Part shown: one piece after another, positions 5,277-10,385 of the stretch
Position numbering within the stretch: position 1 is the first letter of the stretch
Layout: each line of letters opens with the position of its first letter
Assembly (NCBI GenBank): GCA_903853785.1
Contig: CAINUM010000043.1
Span: 1 to 10,385 of the forward strand
Source: Candidatus Magasanikiibacteriota bacterium
GTDB taxonomy: Bacteria; Patescibacteriota; Patescibacteriia; Magasanikbacterales; GWA2-37-8
Direction: 5' to 3'
DNA length: 10,385 nt
The notes under the pieces: model-generated
What the model saw: the letters and a program-made list of their open reading frames with translations, nothing else
Told to the model about the DNA's origin: nothing
Database searches by the model: none
Position numbers and translations under genes: made by a program

Positions 5277-5459
5277 ATGCACGTAGAAGAAAAACATGTA
5301 TTGGAGTTTCAAAGATTGTATAAAAAAGTATTCAAAGAAGACATTAGTTTGGATGAAGCATTGGAACAATGTATCGCCATGGTTGATCTGAATGAAATAG
5401 TATACAAGCCTATCACAAAAGAAGATATTGAAGCAGTAATAGAAAAATATGGTTACTGA
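5277..5459 (+). CDS. Small helical acidic protein (60 aa), translationally coupled to the recombinase
   Basis: This 60-residue protein begins MHVEEKHVLEFQRLYKKVFK and contains SLDEALEQ and ITKEDIEAVIEKYGY. The N-terminal two thirds align by eye with the protein at 4960-5115 (shared E-F-Q, spaced K, D/E-E-A-x-E), so the two are probable paralogues. Its TGA stop overlaps the recombinase start by 11 bases, suggesting coupled translation and a role tied to recombination. It could be a recombination directionality factor, a regulator of the recombinase or a DNA-binding accessory protein. Nothing in the sequence decides between these. It has no clear Shine-Dalgarno and starts 21 bases after the T run of the leader terminator. 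Confidence 0.65.
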   Translation: MHVEEKHVLEFQRLYKKVFKEDISLDEALEQCIAMVDLNEIVYKPITKEDIEAVIEKYGY

Positions 5460-7041
5460 AAATCTCAAGTGTATTATTTTTTGCAGAGTATCAAGTAAAG
5501 AGCAAGAAGAAACTGGCTATTCTTTGCCGGCCCAAGAAAAATATTTAAAAGAATACTGCGAGAAAAAAGAAATCGCAGTTGATAAAATATTTAAAATTTC
5601 GGAAAGTGCTAGCGGTGAAAAACAAAGAGACAAATTTTCCGAGATGATGAGCTATATTGAAAAAGCCAACATTAAAATTATCGTCTGTGAAAAAGCCGAC
5701 CGCCTCACGAGAAATTTTAAAGACATGGTAGCAATTGATCAATGGCTTGATGATGATAACGAGCGACAAGTACATTTGGTAAAAGACAGTTTAGTCATGC
5801 ACCGAGATTCAAAGTCACAAGAAAAATTAAATTGGGGTATTAGAATATTATTTGCTAAAAATTATATTGATAATTTGAGCGAAGAAGTTAAGAAAGGGCA
5901 AAAGGCAAAAATTGAAGATGGTTGGTTGCCTTCCAAACCACCAATAGGATATAGAACCATTGGCGAAAAAGGGCACAAAACTCACGTCCTAGACGAGGCT
6001 GTGGCACCTTTTATCAAAGAGATGTTCAATCTATACGCTACGGGCAATTATTCGCTTAAAAGGCTGTCTGATGAGCTCTACAACAACGGTCTGAGATCAA
6101 TTGGCAATCGAAAGGTTGGCAAGAGTGTCATGCACCGATTATTAACCGACCCTTTCTATTGTGGCAAAATGCGATGGAAAGGCAAAATTTACGAGGCTCA
6201 ACATGTGCCGATAATTAGCGAAACACTATTTAACAAAGCAGTTGAGGTACTAACAAGACCGTTAGGCAGTGCTCCACGATATAGAAAACATTTACCGTTA
6301 TTTAAAGGAAAAGTAAAATGCGGTGAATGTGGTGGTACAATTACTTGGGATACGAAAAAAGGTCAATGGTACGGACACTGTAATCATTACCGACCTTGTT
6401 CGCAAAGAAAATATATTAGACAGGATGATTTAGAATACATGTTAATTCCTTTATTAGAAAAAATATCTCCAAGTAATGAAAGAGTTCTAAAATGGCTTGA
6501 AAAATCTCTCAAGGATAGCCACACTGATCAAATAGAATTTACTGAGGAAAAAAGGAAAGTTCTAAATGCCGAACTAGTAAAATTAGAGCAAAGAATTGAG
6601 GCTATTTACGACGACAAAGTAGATAGAATTATAACCCTTGAATTTTATAACAAGAAAAATGAGGAATATGGCAAGGCAAAAATAGAGATAACCAAAAACC
6701 TCAACGCTTTAGATGATTCAAAGGAAAAATATCGTAAAACTGCCATCACTATTCACGAGCTTGCTTTCAACGCAAAAAGAAATTTTCTAAACATCAACAC
6801 ACCAATTGAAGTAAAACGGCAATTATTGAGTGATATATTTTCGAACTTTGACTTAAAAGACAATAGAATCAAGGAAAAATGCACTCCTGCGTTCGAATTT
6901 TTACTTAAATGGATGCCTAGGCTAAATAAAATTTTCGAACAGCTAGAAAATGGCTTAGATAAAACAAAAACAGACCCTTGCGGGCCTGCTCGTTCTGAAT
7001 TGCTCCGGGGGTGGGATTCGGACCCACGACCAATTGATTAA
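5449..7041 (+). CDS. Large serine recombinase (integrase), C-terminus encoded across the tRNA-Asn gene
   Basis: The product is 530 residues with the order of a phage-type large serine recombinase. The N-terminal resolvase catalytic domain spans about 6-145, with Arg13 and catalytic Ser15 in FCRVSSKEQE and the second conserved motif DRLTR at 84-88. A recombinase domain follows at about 155-270 (GYRT, DPFYCGKMRW). A zinc ribbon has Cys291, Cys294, Cys311 and Cys317, and a Lys/Glu-rich coiled coil lies at about 360-430. It would integrate and excise the phage genome by a phosphoserine mechanism using short att sites. The last residues, including GWDSDPRPID, are read through the 3' half of a tRNA-Asn gene on the other strand. 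The stop TAA (7039-7041) shares bases with the anticodon. The natural tail in the excised phage may therefore differ. The catalytic residues are intact. Confidence 0.9.
   Translation: MVTENLKCIIFCRVSSKEQEETGYSLPAQEKYLKEYCEKKEIAVDKIFKISESASGEKQRDKFSEMMSYIEKANIKIIVCEKADRLTRNFKDMVAIDQWLDDDNERQVHLVKDSLVMHRDSKSQEKLNWGIRILFAKNYIDNLSEEVKKGQKAKIEDGWLPSKPPIGYRTIGEKGHKTHVLDEAVAPFIKEMFNLYATGNYSLKRLSDELYNNGLRSIGNRKVGKSVMHRLLTDPFYCGKMRWKGKIYEAQHVPIISETLFNKAVEVLTRPLGSAPRYRKHLPLFKGKVKCGECGGTITWDTKKGQWYGHCNHYRPCSQRKYIRQDDLEYMLIPLLEKISPSNERVLKWLEKSLKDSHTDQIEFTEEKRKVLNAELVKLEQRIEAIYDDKVDRIITLEFYNKKNEEYGKAKIEITKNLNALDDSKEKYRKTAITIHELAFNAKRNFLNINTPIEVKRQLLSDIFSNFDLKDNRIKEKCTPAFEFLLKWMPRLNKIFEQLENGLDKTKTDPCGPARSELLRGWDSDPRPID
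6961..6988 (-). terminator. Intrinsic terminator of tRNA-Asn inside the recombinase gene
   Basis: On the minus strand, CAGGCCC and GGGTCTG (6988-6982 with 6977-6971) pair over 7 bases, including one G-U, around a GCAA tetraloop. They are followed by TTTTTGTTTT (6970-6961). The hairpin begins 15 bases after the tRNA 3' end and coincides with codons for the recombinase C-terminus. Confidence 0.65.
7003..7041. other. Right prophage/host junction region (putative attR within or next to tRNA-Asn)
   Basis: The recombinase frame on the plus strand and the tRNA on the minus strand overlap over these 39 bases, and phage genes change to host metabolic genes at this point. The att core should lie in or beside this stretch. 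The partner copy (attL) would be left of the window, and I found no second copy inside it. The exact crossover cannot be fixed from one end. Confidence 0.5.
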
Positions 7042-7074
7042 CAGTCAACTGCGCTACCACTGCGCTACCCCGGA
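7003..7074 (-). tRNA. tRNA-Asn (anticodon GTT)
   Basis: This is a complete 72-base tRNA on the minus strand. The acceptor stem TCCGGGG/CCCCGGA is perfect (7074-7068 with 7010-7004), with G as discriminator at 7003. The D arm is GCGC-AGTGGTA-GCGC. The anticodon stem GTTGA/TCAAT holds the loop CTGTTAA with anticodon GTT (7042-7040). The T arm is GTGGG-TTCGAAT-CCCAC. CCA is not fully encoded (GCA follows), so it would be added after transcription. The 3' half overlaps the end of the phage recombinase frame, marking the right-hand attachment region. The gene is intact, so integration has kept or restored a working tRNA. Confidence 0.93.
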
Positions 7075-7100
7075 ATATTGTTCAAATTGAACTAGTGAAT

Positions 7101-7129
7101 AGTATACAAAATATTTCTTTCTATGTCAA
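7101..7129 (-). promoter_or_regulatory. Promoter of tRNA-Asn
   Basis: TTGACA (7129-7124), a 17-base spacer, and TATACT (7106-7101) form a nearly perfect sigma70-type promoter. The expected start near 7094 leaves a leader of about 20 bases before the tRNA. A 13-base palindrome, GTTCAAATTGAAC (7080-7092), lies in that leader. Confidence 0.75.
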
Positions 7130-7141
7130 CCGTCTAACCAC

Positions 7142-8476
7142 CTATAATAACTGATAGTTTTTTGCCGGTTCTTTCACACCGTGGAATACCACATCAGTTA
7201 TGTTTTGCACCCCAAATTGTCGTCCGTCCAAGAATCCAGACATTGCAGCTTCCGCCAACCAACCACTATTAATCCAATCAAATAGCCATTCATGAGTAAA
7301 TTTTGGATCTTCCTGACTAATCCCCGCCCCTATTGTTTTCAACCAAATTTTATTGAATTTTTCTTGCGATCCAAGCGGTGGAGCAATAATCACTGGAATG
7401 CCTAGGGCGGTATAAAAAACTAGTTCACTTGGTTTTGTCCACAAAATATCGGTAGTTCGAAGCGCCTCATTAAATTGCACGAAATAATCTTCTTTTTCGA
7501 CCGCAAAAATTATGTGCAGATTTTTTCCAAGTAACTTGGTTAAACCAAGTTCATCAATATAATTTTTGAAATATAAATATACATCATTGCGTGTACCTGC
7601 AACCAGTTTAAAATTTATTTCATTTTTTAATAATTTATCTCGCAGACTAAATAAAATATCTTTAGCAATCTTCCTCTGTGCGCCGGCTCCACCCACCGCA
7701 AAAGTAAGGGTTAATGGGTGTTGATGTCGATCTGTCATTTTCACACCTTTTAGAAATTGCTTAATTGTCTGGAAATATTTTTGACGATAATGGCGTTCTG
7801 GATCAAGATTGATAATTCTTTCTGCTAAATCTGTTTTTAAAATACCTAAATTTTTTCCGCCCAAATTCGCATCTGGCAACGGAAAGCCAGTTAAAAATAT
7901 ATTTTCATCCTTAACACCATATTCCTTCAAACGATTCACCACACGTCGACATGGAGCTAAATATTTAATTCGACTTTTTTGTGGATTTAACGGTGCCCAT
8001 GCACGACTAATATCACTATCACAGACAACAATAAAGATTTCGTCTTTAAAACCATGTTCTTCGGCAAAAAAAGCAACCGTAAAAAATGTAGTAATTAATG
8101 GTATACTTTTTGTATTAAGAAAAGCCACTAAATCTTTGCCAAATCCGCGCTTGATACTGGAATAATTGATTTTGGCTTGCAAACTTGGTTTCGAAAGATC
8201 GCGTTTTGGATAAAACGGCAAAATTCTTTGCATGCGATCAATAAAAATATCAAAAATAAATTTTCCAATTATTGGTAGTGCTTGCGATCTTGAAAAAAAC
8301 TCATAAAATGCTTGGGAGCTATTCCAAAAATTGTAATCGGCTTTGGAAATACCTTCGTAGTTATTCGCTAAAATAACTTTATTGTTTGGAGACAAAAAAC
8401 GCAAAGGATGGGCGGCGCGTTGATGGCCATAGCCCATTCCGACTGACACTATCCAAGCTTCATGTGGTTTGATCAT
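7142..8476 (-). CDS. GT-B glycosyltransferase, MGDG synthase/MurG-like (GT28-type)
   Basis: The product is 444 residues. The N-terminal Rossmann segment IVSVGMGYGHQRAAHPL (9-25) has the Gly-x-Gly-x-Gly-His loop seen in monogalactosyldiacylglycerol synthase and MurG relatives. The second domain starts with LTFAVGGAGAQRKI (257-270), and the donor-binding part reads TKPSELVFYTALGIPVII (347-364) followed by GSQEKFN (369-375), which resembles the GT28 C-terminal signature. It probably transfers a sugar from a nucleotide donor to a membrane lipid or glycan precursor at the cytoplasmic face. Donor and acceptor are unknown. It overlaps the upstream methyltransferase gene by four bases (ATGA), so the two are co-translated and likely act in one surface-glycan pathway. 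MurG itself is less likely because spacing and termini differ. Confidence 0.65.
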   Translation of the reverse strand: MIKPHEAWIVSVGMGYGHQRAAHPLRFLSPNNKVILANNYEGISKADYNFWNSSQAFYEFFSRSQALPIIGKFIFDIFIDRMQRILPFYPKRDLSKPSLQAKINYSSIKRGFGKDLVAFLNTKSIPLITTFFTVAFFAEEHGFKDEIFIVVCDSDISRAWAPLNPQKSRIKYLAPCRRVVNRLKEYGVKDENIFLTGFPLPDANLGGKNLGILKTDLAERIINLDPERHYRQKYFQTIKQFLKGVKMTDRHQHPLTLTFAVGGAGAQRKIAKDILFSLRDKLLKNEINFKLVAGTRNDVYLYFKNYIDELGLTKLLGKNLHIIFAVEKEDYFVQFNEALRTTDILWTKPSELVFYTALGIPVIIAPPLGSQEKFNKIWLKTIGAGISQEDPKFTHEWLFDWINSGWLAEAAMSGFLDGRQFGVQNITDVVFHGVKEPAKNYQLL

Positions 8477-9183
8477 ACTCTTTTATTTCTTGCAAAAATA
8501 AAACCCATTCTTTTGTCAAATTTTGATGGAAATATTTGCACACCAAAACCATGTTCTCTTAGCTGTGTTTCCAATGCTTTGTAATGAAGTCCGCCATAAT
8601 TGTGGTATTCCATAATTACATATTTAATACGGGCAAAATCAGCTGGCATACAAGCGGAGAAAACATCGTATTCCCCTCCTTCAATATCCATTTTTAATAA
8701 TGAAATAAAATTAATTTTTTCCTGATTCAAAAAATCTCGAAGAGAATACGATTGAACTAATTGAATTGCACTTTCCTCCACTTTTTCTTTAATAATTTCC
8801 GGAGCGCCTTGTAAATGGTGGTTATGACTATCGGAAGAAATTATTAAATTAATTTTTTCAGTTCGTCCGCCTAATGCTAAATTAGAAACTTTAATATTTT
8901 TTAATTTGTTTTCTTTAATATTTGCTTGTAATAATTCAAAATTATTTTTTTCAGGTTCCAACGCACAAATCAATACATCTGGATTTAGTATGCGCGCATA
9001 CATAGAAAATAAGCCGACGTGTGCTCCAACATCCAAAATAGGTTCTTTTGCAAGAGTAATAACCGGTTCGGCAATTTTATATTCTCGTTCTTTAAAAATT
9101 TCAGCCAAAACACTTTCACCGGCTTGATCTGGCAAAGCGACTTTTAAATTTGAATAATTGAATTTAAATTCGATTTTTTTCAT
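8473..9183 (-). CDS. FkbM family SAM-dependent methyltransferase
   Basis: The product is 236 residues. SAM-binding motif I is PILDVGAHVGLFSMYA (48-63), the acidic end of strand 2 is ALEPEKNNFELL (74-85), and the FkbM hallmark LLKMDIEGGEYDVF lies at 162-175, where Asp166, Glu168 and Gly169-170 are invariant in the family. Members O-methylate sugars, glycolipids or secondary metabolites. The translational overlap with a GT-B glycosyltransferase suggests a sugar or glycolipid acceptor here. The length is normal for the family. The start codon at 9183 lies about seven bases after a TATAAT box, so the mRNA may have almost no leader. Confidence 0.85.
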   Translation of the reverse strand: MKKIEFKFNYSNLKVALPDQAGESVLAEIFKEREYKIAEPVITLAKEPILDVGAHVGLFSMYARILNPDVLICALEPEKNNFELLQANIKENKLKNIKVSNLALGGRTEKINLIISSDSHNHHLQGAPEIIKEKVEESAIQLVQSYSLRDFLNQEKINFISLLKMDIEGGEYDVFSACMPADFARIKYVIMEYHNYGGLHYKALETQLREHGFGVQIFPSKFDKRMGFIFARNKRV

Positions 9184-9189
9184 ATAATA

Positions 9190-9195
9190 ATTATA
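9190..9195 (-). promoter_or_regulatory. -10 box (TATAAT) immediately before the methyltransferase gene
   Basis: A perfect TATAAT on the minus strand ends six bases before the ATG, so initiation would fall at or next to the start codon, giving a leaderless transcript. The region 17 bases further up is only T-rich, with no TTGACA-like -35 box, so the call is moderate. Confidence 0.4.
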
Positions 9196-9213
9196 TCATA
9201 AAATCTTAAACAT

Positions 9214-9239
9214 AAAAAGCGACCATGTGGTCGCTTTTT
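9214..9239 (-). terminator. Bidirectional intrinsic terminator after the DUF5666-like gene
   Basis: AAAAAGCGACCA and TGGTCGCTTTTT form a perfect 12-base palindrome around TG, giving an 11-pair stem with T runs on either strand. It lies 11 bases after the stop of the 9250-9702 gene and separates the ABC-permease operon from the methyltransferase operon. Confidence 0.8.
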
Positions 9240-9249
9240 AAAATTAAGT

Positions 9250-9702
9250 TTATTTGCTTGTCGTAGTACTATTTGGGATATTTGGTCTAATTTGAATTGA
9301 TTGAGCTGTAACACTTCCGTCAGAATTTGGATTACCTGTTACTGTGACTTGAGTTCCCAACACGACATCACCCAACGTTCCAGTGGTAGATTTTAATATT
9401 TGAGTAGAACCTGATAAAATTATTATTTTTGAACTACCGTCGCGCATTTTAACAGTCAAACTTTTATCGTCTGCAGATGAAACTTCTCCGTTTGCAAAAC
9501 CAGCCCCAACCCCTCCACGATTTCCTCCACCAGTTCGAGCTCCACCATTTGCACCACCAAATTGTCCAGAACCTCGCTGTTGGCCTTGTGCTAACGTCCC
9601 AGATGCTGTTGTTTTAATTTCTCCATATTTCATACCTCCATAAAACGACAGGGCTCCTACCACTAATATTCCGGCTATAATCTGGGGTATTTTTTTTTGC
9701 AT
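9250..9702 (-). CDS. Membrane-anchored DUF5666-like protein with Gly-rich linker
   Basis: The product is 150 residues. An N-terminal signal anchor lies at about 5-23 (IPQIIAGILVVGALSFYGG). A Gly/Gln/Asn-rich flexible linker follows at about 35-70, then a small beta domain at about 71-138 with the repeating pattern GEVSSADDKSLTVKMRDGS, SGSTQI and GTQVTVTGNPNSDGS. This agrees with DUF5666-type OB-like domains found in secreted proteins. It lies 27 bases after the MacB-like permease gene and probably belongs to that operon, so it may work outside the membrane with the transporter. Function is unknown. The strongly Gly/Arg/Gln-rich linker is typical of extracytoplasmic proteins in some CPR genomes, as far as I recall. 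Confidence 0.6.
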   Translation of the reverse strand: MQKKIPQIIAGILVVGALSFYGGMKYGEIKTTASGTLAQGQQRGSGQFGGANGGARTGGGNRGGVGAGFANGEVSSADDKSLTVKMRDGSSKIIILSGSTQILKSTTGTLGDVVLGTQVTVTGNPNSDGSVTAQSIQIRPNIPNSTTTSK

Positions 9703-9729
9703 ATTTATAATATTAATTAATAAATTAAT

Positions 9730-10385
9730 TTATTCGTAACGTAAAGCATCAATTGGATTCAGTTTAGCTGCACGGCTTGCAGGGTAATATCCAAATACCA
9801 CACCGATCAGAGCTGATACGCCAAATGCTAACAACACCGATGAAGGTGAAATCTGAGTATTCATACCCGCAAATTTAGAAACTGCCAGCGAAAGTAACCA
9901 TCCTAACATAATCCCAAATATTCCCCCAGCAAAAGTTAATGTAACCGCTTCTAATAAAAATTGATTGCTAATGTCTTTTCTATCGGCTCCAATCGCCTTG
10001 CGTAATCCGATTTCGCGGGTGCGTTCAGTCACTGTGGTTAGCATCATATTCATAATTCCAATACCACCAACAAGTAATGAAATTCCTGCAATAGACGCAA
10101 GTAGCATTGTGAACGTGTTAGTCACACTTGAAGCAGTCGCTACTATATCCGCTTGATTCATAACAGAAAAATCAGCAGACAAGGGGTTTGAAATTTTATG
10201 ACGAGTTAATAATAAATTTGTTATGTCTTGCTGCACTATTGTCATAGAATTTTGATCAAGGGCTTCAACACTAATGGTAGAAACATAAGTGTCACCGGCT
10301 AAATATCTTTGAGCCGTAGTGATTGGAATAAAGATGTTACTATCAGGATTACTAAAGCCACTTCCTCCTTTAGCTTTGGTAACAC
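9730..10385 (-). CDS. MacB/FtsX-family ABC transporter permease (C-terminal 217 residues, partial at right edge)
   Basis: The frame is open to the window edge, so the N-terminus with the first membrane helix is missing. The visible part starts in the extracytoplasmic MacB core domain (NIFIPITTAQRYL, STISVEALD). It then has three membrane helices, the first carrying the family signature LVGGIGIMNMMLTTVTERT followed by REIGLRKAIGA. The end, YYPASRAAKLNPIDALRYE, is typical of MacB-type permeases. Such permeases pair with a MacB-type ATPase and often a MacA-like adaptor to move peptides or lipoproteins by mechanotransmission. Those genes would lie right of the window. In a host without an outer membrane the role is probably export or envelope stress response. 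Confidence 0.9.
   Translation of the reverse strand, partial: VTKAKGGSGFSNPDSNIFIPITTAQRYLAGDTYVSTISVEALDQNSMTIVQQDITNLLLTRHKISNPLSADFSVMNQADIVATASSVTNTFTMLLASIAGISLLVGGIGIMNMMLTTVTERTREIGLRKAIGADRKDISNQFLLEAVTLTFAGGIFGIMLGWLLSLAVSKFAGMNTQISPSSVLLAFGVSALIGVVFGYYPASRAAKLNPIDALRYE

Noticed and set aside
5457..5459. Recoded TGA (genetic code 25)
   Set aside because: TGA ends the 60-residue protein and the methyltransferase at sensible places, with gene overlaps that fit normal stops, and no frame needs TGA read as glycine.
5169..5468. Minus-strand frame of 99 residues
   Set aside because: It lies across the structured leader and opposite the 60-residue gene. The translation is Phe/Tyr-rich low-complexity, as expected from the complement of Lys/Glu-rich coding sequence.
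5449..7041. CRISPR array or toxin-antitoxin module in the accessory region
   Set aside because: No regularly spaced direct repeats anywhere in the window. The two small proteins are linked to a recombinase, with no recognisable toxin fold.
7809..8165. Plus-strand frame of 118 residues opposite the glycosyltransferase
   Set aside because: Shadow frame. The minus-strand protein has recognisable family motifs throughout.

Overview
The window looks like a chromosome segment from a low-GC, gene-dense bacterium. It carries the right-hand part of an integrated filamentous phage (inovirus-like prophage) in a tRNA-Asn gene, followed by ordinary host genes. The host is probably a member of the Candidate Phyla Radiation (Patescibacteria). 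That is an inference from the small gene families, the MacB-permease plus DUF5666-type pair, and the near absence of Shine-Dalgarno sequences. No marker gene is present to prove it. TGA closes several genes, so the Gracilibacteria-type code with TGA as glycine is unlikely.

Phage region (1 to about 7003). The order matches the morphogenesis half of M13-type phages. Tiny membrane proteins (2-55, 57-167, 169-321) are followed by a pVIII-like major coat protein with signal peptide (334-603), a strong GC-rich hairpin (610-652), a pIII-like tip/adsorption protein (682-2409), a pVI-like membrane protein (2414-2659) and a Zot/pI-type assembly ATPase (2662-3414). A convergent gene for an ArdC-N-like, putatively ssDNA-binding protein (3411-3719) ends inside the same four bases as the ATPase gene. 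A 345-base noncoding stretch (3720-4064) full of inverted repeats is the best candidate for replication origin and packaging signal. Next come an HUH rolling-circle replication initiator (4065-4934), a pair of related small helical proteins (4960-5115 and 5277-5459) and a large serine recombinase (5449-7041). The two small genes are separated by a structured leader (5134-5255) that can fold either as a ~105-nt hairpin or as an intrinsic terminator. No secretin (pIV) is seen, which fits a host without an outer membrane. The left end of the prophage lies outside the window.

Junction. The recombinase reading frame runs 39 bases into a complete tRNA-Asn(GTT) gene on the other strand, and its stop codon shares bases with the anticodon. 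The tRNA has a consensus-like promoter (TTGACA-17-TATACT), and its intrinsic terminator lies inside the recombinase coding sequence.

Host region (7075-10385, all minus strand). A MacB/FtsX-type ABC permease (partial, off the right edge) and a membrane-anchored DUF5666-like protein form one operon, ended by a palindromic terminator at 9214-9239. Then an FkbM-type methyltransferase and a GT-B (MGDG synthase/MurG-like) glycosyltransferase form a second operon with an ATGA overlap. That operon is probably involved in cell-surface glycan or glycolipid synthesis.
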